Positions 55,340 to 64,000 are shown, numbered from the stretch's first letter. The stretch: 64,000 nucleotides of DNA from Blautia sp. BIOML-A1 (GCF_009883055.1 NZ_WWVR01000002.1:95840-159839), one strand, 5' to 3'. A program made the numbers and translations. Notes: a model not told the origin generated them from the letters alone.

Positions 55340-56305
55340 ATGGATATCAATACAAAGAAACTGAAGAAAAATGCCTTCCGTGTATCAAAAGTCCGTGGGC
55401 TTACGGCTTCCAGAGTGCGTGTTCCGGGAGGCTGCTGTAATGCGGATGTCATGCAGCAGGTAGTAGATATTGCCAGAAAATATGGAAATGGCCAGATTCA
55501 TCTTACCACCCGTCAGGGATTTGAAATTGAAGGAATCCATATGGAAGATATGGATAAAGTTAATGAGATGCTTCAACCGATCATTGATAATCTTCAGATC
55601 AATCAAAATGAAGCAGGTACCGGGTATCCGGCATCAGGAACCAGAAATGTCTGTGCATGTATCGGAAACAGAGTCTGTCCTTTTGGAAATTATAATACAG
55701 CAGTCTTTGCAAAGAGAATTGAAAAAGCTATATTTCCTAATGATCTTCATTTTAAAATTGCACTTACAGGTTGTGCTAATGACTGTATCAAGGCGAGAAT
55801 GCATGATTTTGGAATTATTGGTATGACAGAGCCACAATATGACCCTAACCGTTGCGTTTCCTGTGGTGCATGTGTAAAAGGCTGTGATAAGCTTTCGGTG
55901 GATGCATTAAAGATGGAAAACTACCGGATCGTGCGCAATGAGGAAAAATGTGTGGGATGTGGAGTCTGCGTGACAAAATGTCCGACCAGAGCATGGACCA
56001 GAAGTGCAAAAAAATACTATCGTCTGACACTTATGGGACGAACAGGAAAGAAAAATCCACGTCTGGGAGAAGATTTTCTGATCTGGGCAGATGAAGACAC
56101 CATCATCAAAGTTATCCTGAATACCTATAAATTTGTGAAAGAATATATTGATCCAAATGCGCCTGGCGGTAAGGAACATGTGGGGTATATTATTGACCGT
56201 GTGGGTTTTGCGGAATATAAAAAATGGGCGTTGGATGGTGTAGAGATTCCACCTGAAACAGTCGTGAAAGACAATATTTACTGGAGCGGTATACATTACA
56301 GATAA
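55340..56305 (+). CDS. asrC: Anaerobic sulfite reductase subunit C
   Basis: A 321-residue siroheme/4Fe-4S subunit that reduces sulfite to sulfide. Siroheme-site cysteines are in CACIGNRVCPFGNYN and LTGCANDCIKARM; two ferredoxin motifs follow (CVSCGACVKGCD, CVGCGVCVTKCP). ATG 55340 follows AGGGAGG; the frame extends upstream into asrB. Final gene of the operon or shortly before the flavin-type gene. Confidence 0.93.
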   Translation: MDINTKKLKKNAFRVSKVRGLTASRVRVPGGCCNADVMQQVVDIARKYGNGQIHLTTRQGFEIEGIHMEDMDKVNEMLQPIIDNLQINQNEAGTGYPASGTRNVCACIGNRVCPFGNYNTAVFAKRIEKAIFPNDLHFKIALTGCANDCIKARMHDFGIIGMTEPQYDPNRCVSCGACVKGCDKLSVDALKMENYRIVRNEEKCVGCGVCVTKCPTRAWTRSAKKYYRLTLMGRTGKKNPRLGEDFLIWADEDTIIKVILNTYKFVKEYIDPNAPGGKEHVGYIIDRVGFAEYKKWALDGVEIPPETVVKDNIYWSGIHYR

Positions 56306-56388
56306 TTCAGGTTTGCTGCATGGATATGCTTTGAATCAATATTCCATTGTATGGGATTCGCACAAAAGAAAAGAGGAAGATCAGAAAT

Positions 56389-56862
56389 ATGAGACAGGAA
56401 AATAGAGAAATAAAAGAGTTTAATGAAATCATAGAAGTTATGAAAAACTGTGATGTGTGCAGACTGGCACTTAACGATGATGACTATCCATATATTTTAC
56501 CATTGAATTTTGGAATGGAAATAGTTGATGGAAAAGTTAATCTGTATTTTCACAGTGCTCTTGAAGGTTATAAAGCAGACCTTATTAAAAAAGATAACAG
56601 AGCGTCATTTGAAATGGATTGCAAACATCAGCTTCAGTATTTTGAGGAAAAAGGTTACTGTACAATGGCATATGAAAGTGTGATTGGCAGAGGACGCATT
56701 AAAATTCTTGATGAAGAAGAAAAAATGGATGCACTAAAGAAACTTATGGATCATTATCATATGGGAAAAGATGCTTATTTTAATCCGGAAGCAATTTCCA
56801 GAACACTTGTATACGTTTTGGAGGTAGAAAAAATGACAGGAAAAAGAAAGAAACCGAAGTAA
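56389..56862 (+). CDS. Pyridoxamine 5'-phosphate oxidase-like flavin protein
   Basis: A 157-residue protein of the PNPOx/NimA-like split-barrel group: VCRLALNDDDYPYILPLNFGM, then GKVNLYFHSALEGYKADLI and AYESVIGRGRI. Binds FMN or heme in relatives; may reduce nitro compounds or quinones. AAGAGGAAG precedes ATG 56389. It lies 83 bases downstream of asrC, in the same direction, and is closed by a terminator, so it may be part of the asr transcript. Confidence 0.82.
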   Translation: MRQENREIKEFNEIIEVMKNCDVCRLALNDDDYPYILPLNFGMEIVDGKVNLYFHSALEGYKADLIKKDNRASFEMDCKHQLQYFEEKGYCTMAYESVIGRGRIKILDEEEKMDALKKLMDHYHMGKDAYFNPEAISRTLVYVLEVEKMTGKRKKPK

Positions 56863-56877
56863 TAGAATCACTCAATA

Positions 56878-56922
56878 AAGCCGATGCGGGATTTGGAAAT
56901 CCGGTATCGGCTTTGTTGATTT
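56878..56922. terminator. Bidirectional terminator
   Basis: AAAGCCGAT ... ATCGGCTTT with an inner GGATTT/AAATCC pair, then TGTTGATTTT. It lies between convergent genes. Confidence 0.85.
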
Positions 56923-56941
56923 TATAAAGGTTTTGAAAAAT

Positions 56942-58546
56942 TTATTTGCTGTGGTTCATCAGCATTTTGATGTCTTCTTCCGGTGTGGTGATCGGTGCAA
57001 TACCATAATTTTCCACCAGAAAGTTCAGAATATTAGGAGACAAAAACGCCGGAAGTGAAGGACCAAGACGGATATTTTTAATGCCAAGATGCAGGAGCGT
57101 TAACAGGATGCAGACTGCTTTCTGTTCGTACCAGGAGAGAACGAAGGAAAGCGGAAGCTCATTTACGGAACATCCAAATGCATTCGCAAGTGCCACGGCA
57201 ACCTGGATCGCACCATAAGCATCATTACACTGTCCCATATCCATCAGTCGTGGCAGACCACTGATTTCTCCCAGATCGAGGTCGTTGAAACGGAATTTAC
57301 CACATGCCAGGGTGAGAACGATACTGTCAGAAGGTGTCTGTTTCACAAATTCGGTGTAATAGTTTCGTCCCGGTTTAGCACCATCACAGCCGGCAACCAG
57401 GAAGAAATGGCGGATCGCACCTGATTTTACAGCTTCTACTACAGTATTTGCATGGGACAGGATAGCAGCATGACCAAAACCGGTTGTCACTTTTGTTCCG
57501 CCATTGATGCCTGTGAGTATCTGATCTTCTTTGTAACCACCCAGTTCCAGTGCTTTTTCAATAACCGGCGTAAAATCTTTTTTTTCATCAATATGAACGG
57601 CACCTGGGAAAGCAACTACTTCTGTTGTAAATACTCTGTCAGCATAACTGCTTCTTGGGGGCATCAGACAGTTGGTGGTGTAGAGAATCGGAGCCGGAAG
57701 ATGATCAAATTCTTTCTGCTGATTCTGCCATGCGGTTCCGAAATTTCCTTTTAAGTGAGAGAATTTCTTTAAAAGTGGATAGGCATGGGCAGGAAGCATT
57801 TCACCATGAGTATAGATGTTGATGCCTTTCCCCTCTGTCTGTTCAAGCAAAAGCTGCAGGTCTTTCAGATCATGACCGGTCACGACAATAAAAGGTCCTT
57901 TTTCTATCGTAAGTGTAACATCAGTTGGTTCTGGCGTTCCATAGGTTTCTGTATTTGCCTTATCAAGAAGTGCCATACACTTCAGGTTGATTTCTCCTAC
58001 TTTCAGTACTGTAGGGAGCAGAGTCTCCGCACTTTCTTCATATCCAATCTTAAATAATGCCTCGCAGAAGAAACGATTGATTTCAGCATCTTCATAATTC
58101 AGAACACTTGCGTGATAGGCATAGGCTGCCATTCCGCGAATCCCGAAAAGAATAAGAGACTTCAAAGAACGGATATCTTCATCGGCATTCCACAGCTGCT
58201 GCATATCGTATTCGTCTGTTTTACCGCACGGTGACTGACATTTGCCGCAGTCAGGAACCAGTCTTTCTCTTTCTGCTCTGACTTTTTGTATCATATTTTT
58301 GATTGACGCATCATCAAAACTTACATTTGTAACTGTAGTAAACAGCCCTTCGATCATTACCTGCCAGGTACTTTTGGAAATAGTTTCTGCGCCATCGACA
58401 GCTCTTGCAAGACTGATCAACGCACCTGTCAGTTCATCCTGTAATTTAGCTGTATCTGCCTTTTTTCCACAGACACCGGCATTTCCTGTACAGCCGGTAC
58501 ATCCGACTGTCTGTTCACACTGAAAGCAAAACATTTTTTTATCCAT
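56942..58546 (-). CDS. hcp: Hydroxylamine reductase (hybrid cluster protein)
   Basis: A 534-residue Hcp. The N-terminal cysteines FCFQCEQT ... GVCGKKAD bind the 4Fe-4S (or 2Fe-2S) cluster; hybrid-cluster ligands are distributed in the C-terminal half, with TGHDLKDL, TNCLMPP and GCDGAKPGRNYY visible. It reduces hydroxylamine or nitric oxide in anaerobes under nitrosative stress. AGGAGAATAC precedes the ATG. It lies 17 bases after a ferredoxin-type gene, so the two are one unit. Confidence 0.95.
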   Translation of the reverse strand: MDKKMFCFQCEQTVGCTGCTGNAGVCGKKADTAKLQDELTGALISLARAVDGAETISKSTWQVMIEGLFTTVTNVSFDDASIKNMIQKVRAERERLVPDCGKCQSPCGKTDEYDMQQLWNADEDIRSLKSLILFGIRGMAAYAYHASVLNYEDAEINRFFCEALFKIGYEESAETLLPTVLKVGEINLKCMALLDKANTETYGTPEPTDVTLTIEKGPFIVVTGHDLKDLQLLLEQTEGKGINIYTHGEMLPAHAYPLLKKFSHLKGNFGTAWQNQQKEFDHLPAPILYTTNCLMPPRSSYADRVFTTEVVAFPGAVHIDEKKDFTPVIEKALELGGYKEDQILTGINGGTKVTTGFGHAAILSHANTVVEAVKSGAIRHFFLVAGCDGAKPGRNYYTEFVKQTPSDSIVLTLACGKFRFNDLDLGEISGLPRLMDMGQCNDAYGAIQVAVALANAFGCSVNELPLSFVLSWYEQKAVCILLTLLHLGIKNIRLGPSLPAFLSPNILNFLVENYGIAPITTPEEDIKMLMNHSK

Positions 58547-58563
58547 TATTGTATTCTCCTTTT

Positions 58564-59160
58564 TTATTCTATATTTTTCCCATCAATACTTATCGTTATA
58601 ACCTGCCATGGGATAAATTTTTCACTATTTTGAAGTGCTTTTTTTGCTGCCATCTCCAGACCACCACAGCATGGAACTTCCATTCTTACAATTGTCACAC
58701 TTTGAATGTTGTTGTTTTGAATAATCTTGGTCAGTTTCTCACTATAATCCACCTGATCTAATTTTGGACAACCAATTAAAGTTACCTTATTTCGAATAAA
58801 ATCCTGATGAAAGCTTGCATATGCGTAAGCAGTACAATCAGCTGCGATTAAAAGCTTTGCACCATTAAAATATGGTGCACTGACTGGAGCCAGCTTAATC
58901 TGTACCGGCCAGTTCTGAAGTGTTTTTTTCTGTGCTTCTTTCACGGCTTCTTCATCATATTCAGGTGCTTCTCTTTCTTCAAAAGAAATGGCACCTGTGG
59001 GACATTCCGGGAGACAATCGCCTAGTCCGTCACAGAAATGTTCTCTTACCAGTTCGGCTTTTCCGTTAATGATATCAATAGCACCTTCGTGGCAGGCATC
59101 TGCGCAGGCACCGCAGCCGTTACATTTTTCTTTATCAATCCGGATAATCTTTCTTATCAT
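58564..59160 (-). CDS. 4Fe-4S ferredoxin-like partner of Hcp
   Basis: A 198-residue protein with two N-terminal ferredoxin motifs (CNGCGACADACHEG and CDGLGDCLPECPTG). The C-terminal half has VTLIGCPKLDQVD and MEVPCCGGLEM, seen in ferredoxins next to hcp and in similar ATP-independent partners. ATG 59160 follows GGAGG; TTG or GTG further upstream lacks a site. It likely passes electrons to Hcp, and its promoter faces the divergent Crp-family gene. Confidence 0.88.
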   Translation of the reverse strand: MIRKIIRIDKEKCNGCGACADACHEGAIDIINGKAELVREHFCDGLGDCLPECPTGAISFEEREAPEYDEEAVKEAQKKTLQNWPVQIKLAPVSAPYFNGAKLLIAADCTAYAYASFHQDFIRNKVTLIGCPKLDQVDYSEKLTKIIQNNNIQSVTIVRMEVPCCGGLEMAAKKALQNSEKFIPWQVITISIDGKNIE

Positions 59161-59195
59161 TTTTACCTCCGTCAATAGTATTTACCTTTTGTTTC

Positions 59196-59245
59196 TGTTG
59201 GAATTATAGTATGATAACTACAACTTGTATGTTTGATTTCCAACA
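59196..59245. promoter_or_regulatory. Divergent promoter region with palindromes
   Basis: TGTTGGAA (59196-59203) and TTCCAACA (59238-59245) form an 8-base inverted repeat with a 34-base spacer. TACAACTTGTA (59219-59229) is a separate palindrome in the middle. ATTATA (59203-59208) is a TATAAT -10 for the minus-strand hcp unit. These are candidate binding sites for the divergent Crp-family regulator. Confidence 0.55.
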
Positions 59246-59257
59246 GGAGGAATGATT

Positions 59258-59959
59258 TTGAAAAAATATTTACCCATTCTAAGAAAAAGTCCATTTTTTA
59301 AAGGTCTTACGGATAACGAGATATTATCTATACTCCACTGTGTAGAAGCAACAACAATTTCAAAAGAACGAGATTCTTATATTTTCAGAGCAGGAGATTC
59401 TACTGAAGTAATGGGACTTGTGGTGTCAGGCTGTGTTCTTGTTATTCAGGAAGATATCTGGGGACATCGGAATATTCTGTCGAAATGTCATGCCGGAGAT
59501 TTTTTTGGAGAACCATATGCGGCAAGCCCAGGGGCTGTTCTGAATATCAGTGTGGTAGCAGATGAAGATTGTGAAATTGTTTTTCTAAATGTCCAGAGGT
59601 TGCTGGTTACTTGTTCAACTGCATGCGAGCATCATCAGAAGTTGATTCGTAACCTGGTCAGTGTCCTTGCAAATAAGATACTGATTCTGAACGATAAGAT
59701 TACACATGTTGGCAAGCGAACGACAAGGGATAAACTATTGTCATATCTGTCAGCAGAATCCATCAGACATTCATCGTTATCTTTTGACATTCCTTTTGAC
59801 CGGCAGCAGCTGGCGGATTATCTCTGCATAGACCGTGCGGCAATGTCTACGGAGATATCAAAGTTACAAAAAGAAGGCTTTATAAAAACAAATCGAAATC
59901 ATTTTGAACTGAATGTATATAATGGCACAGACTTAAAGAATCTCCATTTTACAAGATGA
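59258..59959 (+). CDS. Crp/Fnr-family regulator, HcpR-like by context
   Basis: A 233-residue regulator. Effector domain 1-125, dimer helix, and C-terminal HTH LADYLCIDRAAMSTEISKLQ. I chose TTG 59258, 7 bases after AGGAGG (59245-59250); ATG 59252 is 1 base from that site. Position opposite hcp suggests control by NO or redox, as for HcpR-type regulators; sequence itself does not prove the effector. Confidence 0.85.
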   Translation: MKKYLPILRKSPFFKGLTDNEILSILHCVEATTISKERDSYIFRAGDSTEVMGLVVSGCVLVIQEDIWGHRNILSKCHAGDFFGEPYAASPGAVLNISVVADEDCEIVFLNVQRLLVTCSTACEHHQKLIRNLVSVLANKILILNDKITHVGKRTTRDKLLSYLSAESIRHSSLSFDIPFDRQQLADYLCIDRAAMSTEISKLQKEGFIKTNRNHFELNVYNGTDLKNLHFTR

Positions 59960-60201
59960 CAAAGGAACAGTTCCGGGAGTCGCAAATACCTGATAAATAT
60001 ATTGCCAAAAGTAAGCAATGACTTGATTTATTAGTTGTATCTGCATATAATTTGTTCCGTAATGTAACTTAATGCTTATGTTTCGAAGGTACAAAATAAA
60101 TTCTGATGAAGGGAAGAATAGATGAAAATACGAATAGTATCTTGCTTGTTTTGTCACGAATGCTTCGGACAAAAAGCAGAAAACAGTGGAGGTTATTGAT
60201 A

Positions 60202-61545
60202 ATGTCAAAAGATGAGTATTTAATCACAGATGCGCCTCTTAAAGCGCTGACGGTTTTTGCAATGCCAATGATTCTCGGCAGCTTTTTTCAGCAAATATAC
60301 AATATGGCTGACTCCATCATTGTCGGTCAATTTGTTGGTTCCTCTGCACTGGCAGCTGTCGGTGCCTGTGCAGCGTTGACCAATGTTTTTATTTGTGTGG
60401 CACTGGGAGCCGGTGTCGGAGCCGGTGTGCTCGTGAGCCGCTATTTCGGTGCCAGGGAGTACGGAAAAATGAAAACCATCGTGTCAACGTCTTTGCTTAG
60501 TTTTCTAATTTTAAGCATAGCCCTTGGTGTTTTTGGCTTTTGCTTTTCTCACTCGATGATGAGTGTTTTACAAACACCCGTTGATATACTGGATGACGCA
60601 GTGCTGTATTTGCGGGTCTATTTTGTGGGCTTTCCGTTTCTGTTTATGTATAATATTCTTTCTACCATGTTCACTTCCATTGGTGAATCAAAAATTCCAC
60701 TAGGACTCCTGATATTCTCGTCAATCTTAAATATTATTATGGATCTTTGGATGGTTGCTGGCCTTGGTCTCGGTGTGTTTGGTGCAGCTCTTGCGACTCT
60801 CATAGCACAGGGGATTTCGGCAGTGTTTTCACTTTTGATTTTCCTTAGTCGGATGCGGCAATATAAAAGTCATTTTGACTGGTTTGACAGGCGGGAGTTA
60901 CATGCCATGCTTCAAATTGCTGTACCTTCGATTCTTCAGCAGTCTACAGTGTCCATCGGTATGATGATCGTACAGGCAGTTGTAAATCCTTTTGGCACAC
61001 AGGCACTCGCGGGGTATGCGGCGACGATGCGGGTAGAGAATGTTTTTTCATTGATTTTTGTATCCATTGGTAATGCAGTTTCGCCATATGTTTCCCAGAA
61101 CCTTGGTGCAAAGAAAATTGAACGTATCAAAAAGGGGTATCACGCTGCGCTGGTGTTAGATATATGTTTTGCAGTTCTTGCTTTTATAGTCATAGAAACA
61201 CTGCATACTCAAATTTCCTCGCTGTTCCTTGGTAAAGACGGAACCGTCCTGGCTTATCAGGTATCCGAGGATTATATGAGATGGCTCGGTTACTTCTTTA
61301 TCTTTATGGGAATCAAAATGGCAACCGATGGAGTCCTTAGGGGTCTAGGAATCATGCGCCCGTTCCTCATTGCAAACATGGTGAACCTTGCGATTCGTCT
61401 GTCTGTTGCTTTGATTTTTGCACCGCGTTTTGGCATTGTATTTGTCTGGATTGCTGTACCAGCCGGTTGGTTTGCAAACTTTTTAATATCCTATGTGGCT
61501 CTCAGGAGATCATGGTCGACTGATAAAGTGGCGTCATCTCGATAA
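60202..61545 (+). CDS. MATE-family efflux transporter
   Basis: A 447-residue MATE protein with about 12 TM segments: MPMILGSFFQQIYNMADSIIVGQFVG and ALAAVGACAALTNV begin the first half, PSILQQSTVSIGMMIVQ begins the second. ATG 60202 follows TGGAGG by 9 bases; the frame extends to 60106 but without a site. Stands alone between the Crp-family gene and a flavodoxin. Confidence 0.92.
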   Translation: MSKDEYLITDAPLKALTVFAMPMILGSFFQQIYNMADSIIVGQFVGSSALAAVGACAALTNVFICVALGAGVGAGVLVSRYFGAREYGKMKTIVSTSLLSFLILSIALGVFGFCFSHSMMSVLQTPVDILDDAVLYLRVYFVGFPFLFMYNILSTMFTSIGESKIPLGLLIFSSILNIIMDLWMVAGLGLGVFGAALATLIAQGISAVFSLLIFLSRMRQYKSHFDWFDRRELHAMLQIAVPSILQQSTVSIGMMIVQAVVNPFGTQALAGYAATMRVENVFSLIFVSIGNAVSPYVSQNLGAKKIERIKKGYHAALVLDICFAVLAFIVIETLHTQISSLFLGKDGTVLAYQVSEDYMRWLGYFFIFMGIKMATDGVLRGLGIMRPFLIANMVNLAIRLSVALIFAPRFGIVFVWIAVPAGWFANFLISYVALRRSWSTDKVASSR

Positions 61546-61628
61546 CTTAGAGCAATTCACAAGGAGAAATTTATAATGAGTATATGATGTTATAATTTTA
61601 TTGTTGAGCTGATAGAAAGGGTATCGAT

Positions 61629-62060
61629 ATGAGAAAAGCAATCGTATATGCATCTGTGCATCATGGAAATACAGAAAAATTAGTAAAAAGCATAGCAGAA
61701 GAGTGTCAGGTCGATTTGATTGATGCAGTAAAACAGTCAGATACAGATCTGAGCAGGTATGATATGATCGGGTTTGCATCAGGAATCTATTTTTCAAAGT
61801 TTCATCAGTCGATATTGAAATTTGCTGAAAAGAATTTACCAGATGACAAAAAGGTATTCCTGATCTGTACTTATGGTGGAAGTGCGAATTATAAATCCAT
61901 AGAGCAGGTTTTGGATAAAAAACATGTCAGCGTAGTGGGAAAATTTGGATGCAAAGGATACGATACATTTGGCCCGTTCAAACTGGTCGGAGGTATTGCG
62001 AAGGGACATCCAGATGATAAAGATATTCAAAATGCAGTGGAATTTGTAAAAGACTTATAA
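61629..62060 (+). CDS. Flavodoxin-family protein
   Basis: A 143-residue protein with the FMN phosphate-binding loop in ASVHHGNTEKL (T/S-x-T/H-G-x-T type), then IGFASGIYFSKFH and a C-terminal part without the long-chain insertion. It could shuttle electrons in place of ferredoxin. AAAGGG precedes the ATG. About 85 bases after the MATE gene, and the nearest gene on the left of the IS607-type element. Confidence 0.82.
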   Translation: MRKAIVYASVHHGNTEKLVKSIAEECQVDLIDAVKQSDTDLSRYDMIGFASGIYFSKFHQSILKFAEKNLPDDKKVFLICTYGGSANYKSIEQVLDKKHVSVVGKFGCKGYDTFGPFKLVGGIAKGHPDDKDIQNAVEFVKDL

Positions 62061-62187
62061 ACACGTAAAGAAGAGGCGCAGGAAAATGGAGGTTATCAAC
62101 AGTTAAATATAAATTATAAAATCATATAAGTACATGTTGAGATTTATAAGAAATTAGAATAGAATAATATTGAAAGGAGTTGATACT

Positions 62188-62847
62188 TTGAGTAAATATT
62201 ATTCTATACATGAATTTTCAAAAATTATAGGCGTATCTGCCCAGACATTACGAAATTGGGATGCCAATGGAAAACTCCATCCGCATCATACTACAGTAAG
62301 TGGCTATAGATATTATTCTGATGAGCAACTTAACCAGGTAATAAATGTAAAGCCTAAAAACCGCATTATAATTGGATATTGTCGCGTTTCCAGCTATAAA
62401 CAGAAAGATGATCTGGAAGGACAGATTGATAATGTTAAAACATATCTTCTGGCAAAAGGACAGCCATTTGAGATAATAAGTGATATCGGTTCCGGGATTG
62501 ATTATAAGAAAAAAGGGCTTCAGGAATTGCTCAGACGAATATCTCAAAATCAGGTTGAAAAGGTTGTTGTTTTATATAAAGACCGGCTATTGCGATTTGG
62601 TTTTGATTTGATAGAATATATCGCTTCACTTTATAATTGTGAGATTGAGATTATTGATCATACTGAAAAATCTGAACAGCAGGAACTTGTCGAAGATCTG
62701 GTTCAAATAATCACAGTATTCAGTTGCAAATTAAAAGGAAAACGAGCGAATAAAGCTAAGAAACTTATCCGGGAACTGATACAGGAGGAAACAGATGGTA
62801 AAAGCCATAAAAGTAATGCTGCTACCAAACAATGTACAGAAAACTAA
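62188..62847 (+). CDS. tnpA: IS607-family serine recombinase (TnpA)
   Basis: A 219-residue recombinase: N-terminal MerR-like HTH (SIHEFSKIIGVSAQTLRNWD, about 5-60), then the resolvase domain with YCRVSSYKQKDDLEGQ (catalytic Ser), the conserved Arg/Asp set in VVVLYKDRLLRFGFDL and a long C-terminal helix. It catalyses element excision and integration. TTG 62188 is chosen, about 9 bases after AAAGGAG; TTG 62170 overlaps that site. Its last 53 bases overlap tnpB. Confidence 0.9.
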   Translation: MSKYYSIHEFSKIIGVSAQTLRNWDANGKLHPHHTTVSGYRYYSDEQLNQVINVKPKNRIIIGYCRVSSYKQKDDLEGQIDNVKTYLLAKGQPFEIISDIGSGIDYKKKGLQELLRRISQNQVEKVVVLYKDRLLRFGFDLIEYIASLYNCEIEIIDHTEKSEQQELVEDLVQIITVFSCKLKGKRANKAKKLIRELIQEETDGKSHKSNAATKQCTEN

Positions 62848-63958
62848 GATGTTTCAGTACGCAGGTGCTTCAAGATTCGCTTATAACTGGGCTTTGGCCA
62901 GGGAAAAAGAGAACTATGAAAAAGGCGGCAGATTCATTTCAGATTCAGAACTCAGAAAAGAATTTACAAAGCTTAGACATTCTGATGAATATGCATGGTT
63001 ATTGAATATTTCAAATAATGTAACTAAACAGGCGATCAAAGATGCCTGTACTGCTTATAAGAATTTTTTCAAAGGTTTGCAGAAATTCCCAAGATTCAAG
63101 TCAAAAAAGAGATCAATGCCGAAGTTCTATCAGGACAACGTGAAGATACGATTCAGTAGTACCCACATTAAATTTGAAGGCTTTTCCTCCAGCAGGAAAG
63201 CAAATAAACAAAAAATAAACTGGGTAAGACTTGCAGAACATGGACGTATTCCGACAGATGCTAAATATATGAATCCGAGGATATCCTTTGACGGATTGAA
63301 CTGGTGGATCAGTGTATGTGTGGAATTTCCTGACTGCAGGGAAACACTTCATGATGACGGAGTCGGCATAGACTTAGGAATCAAAGATTTTGCTGTCTGC
63401 TCTGATGGCGTTAAGTATAAGAACATCAATAAGAGTCAGAAAGTAAGGAAATTAGAAAAACAGAAACGCAGATTACAGCGTAGTATATCTCGTTCTTACG
63501 AGAAAAATAAGAAAGGAGAAAGTTACTGTAAAACAAATAATGTAATCAAAAAGGAAAGACTTTTATTAAAGCTAAATCACAGATTAACAAATATTCGTAA
63601 AAACTATTTGAATCAGACCATATCTGAGATCGTAAATCGAAAACCAAGATTTATATGTATTGAAGATCTGAATGTTAGCGGAATGATGAAAAACAGACAT
63701 TTATCCAAAGCAGTTCAGGAACAGAAATTTTTTAGGTTTAGAAAACAGCTTGAATATAAGTGCAGCGATAAAGGAATCCAGCTTATTGTGGCTGATTGGT
63801 TTTATCCATCATCAAAACTTTGCAGCTGTTGTGGAAACATCAAAAGAAATTTGAAGTTATCTGACAGAATTTATAGATGTGAGTGTGGGAATATAATGGA
63901 TAGAGATTTCCAGGCAGCTATAAATCTCAAGGCTTATGGAGAAAGATTTGCAGGCTGA
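62795..63958 (+). CDS. tnpB: TnpB RNA-guided nuclease
   Basis: A 387-residue TnpB. RuvC catalytic acids are intact: Asp in GVGIDLGIKDFAV (near 192), Glu in FICIEDLNVSGMM (near 290), and Asp in MDRDFQAAINL (near 370). The zinc finger CSCCGNIK ... YRCECGN is present. N-terminal helical domain with SRFAYNWALAREKE. TnpB cuts DNA with a guide RNA encoded at its 3' end. Length is typical (about 350-400). It starts within tnpA. Confidence 0.95.
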   Translation: MVKAIKVMLLPNNVQKTKMFQYAGASRFAYNWALAREKENYEKGGRFISDSELRKEFTKLRHSDEYAWLLNISNNVTKQAIKDACTAYKNFFKGLQKFPRFKSKKRSMPKFYQDNVKIRFSSTHIKFEGFSSSRKANKQKINWVRLAEHGRIPTDAKYMNPRISFDGLNWWISVCVEFPDCRETLHDDGVGIDLGIKDFAVCSDGVKYKNINKSQKVRKLEKQKRRLQRSISRSYEKNKKGESYCKTNNVIKKERLLLKLNHRLTNIRKNYLNQTISEIVNRKPRFICIEDLNVSGMMKNRHLSKAVQEQKFFRFRKQLEYKCSDKGIQLIVADWFYPSSKLCSCCGNIKRNLKLSDRIYRCECGNIMDRDFQAAINLKAYGERFAG

Positions 63959-64000
63959 CACTGAAACGTCAATGCAAATATGTACGGATACGTTAGTCCG
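63959..64000 (+). ncRNA. Possible start of the omega-RNA/right end region
   Basis: The 42 bases after tnpB contain CGGATACGTTAGTCCG, a small hairpin (CGGA/TCCG). In TnpB elements the 3' end of tnpB and the right end encode the omega RNA with the guide at its end. The window stops before the boundary can be found. Confidence 0.4.

Larger units (their letters stand above)
62188..64000 (+). mobile_element. IS607-type insertion element, 3' end beyond or near window edge
   Basis: It consists of an overlapping serine recombinase gene and a tnpB gene in the order normal for IS607. The ends are not identifiable from sequence because the family has no terminal inverted repeats; the left end must be between 62061 and 62187, and the right end is after 63958. 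No similar copy occurs in the window. Confidence 0.8.

Overview
The window looks like a chromosomal stretch from an anaerobic, low-to-moderate GC Gram-positive gut bacterium, most likely a Lachnospiraceae member (Blautia-like). This is inference. It rests on a gap-pgk-tpiA-hom-gpmI gene order, an AsrABC sulfite reductase operon, hydroxylamine reductase, rubredoxin, a GH112 galactosyl-hexosamine phosphorylase, strong AGGAGG ribosome binding sites and many rho-independent terminators. I found no rRNA, tRNA or CRISPR array.

Layout. (1) 1-7584 is a one-directional cluster of envelope proteins: two beta-lactamase-fold proteins whose active sites are degenerate, a small coiled-coil membrane protein, a VWA membrane protein, a zinc-ribbon/TM/glycan-binding protein, an M15 peptidase and a hydrophobic protein. 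I do not recognise this as a known system. (2) 7642-11859 holds DUF1810 and YbjN-like genes and a minus-strand amylosucrase-like enzyme with a 9 x 10-residue N-terminal repeat beside a PHP phosphatase. (3) 12070-18518 is central metabolism: gap, pgk, tpiA, hom, gpmI. (4) 18794-29571 holds an L,D-transpeptidase, DUF3784, HAD, mutY, GT2, a lipid kinase, an orphan response regulator, topB and an AAA ATPase. (5) 29687-34663 (minus) holds a GH13 enzyme, ATP-type pckA and a MATE pump. (6) 34784-35725 is a decayed patch with a group II intron-like fragment and a truncated ECF sigma factor. (7) 35809-45900 holds dinB-nudix, a YfcC-iadA peptide/amino-acid pair, and an AraC regulator divergent from a GH112 phosphorylase followed by a dehydrogenase and a nitroreductase. 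(8) 45974-52658 holds rubredoxin with an operator-rich promoter, a MATE pump, a transposase remnant fused to a beheaded MATE gene, AraC/MFS, and a probable Mn2+ (yybP-ykoY) riboswitch in front of a P-type ATPase remnant joined to an AI-2E transporter remnant. (9) 52714-59959 is anaerobic S/N redox: a Crp-family regulator plus asrABC, a flavin-type protein, and a ferredoxin-hcp pair divergent from a second Crp-family regulator. (10) 60202-64000 holds another MATE pump, a flavodoxin and an IS607-type element (serine recombinase plus intact TnpB) that runs to the window edge.

How it fits together: regions 3, 5 and 8-9 describe a fermentative anaerobe with glycolysis/gluconeogenesis, alpha-glucan handling, use of galactosyl-hexosamine glycans, and redox stress/sulfite/nitrosative detoxification under Crp/Fnr-type and probably Fur-type control. 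The accessory patches at 34.8-35.7 kb, 47.8-49.1 kb and 51.6-52.7 kb show repeated deletion junctions, and the right end carries an apparently intact RNA-guided-nuclease transposon.
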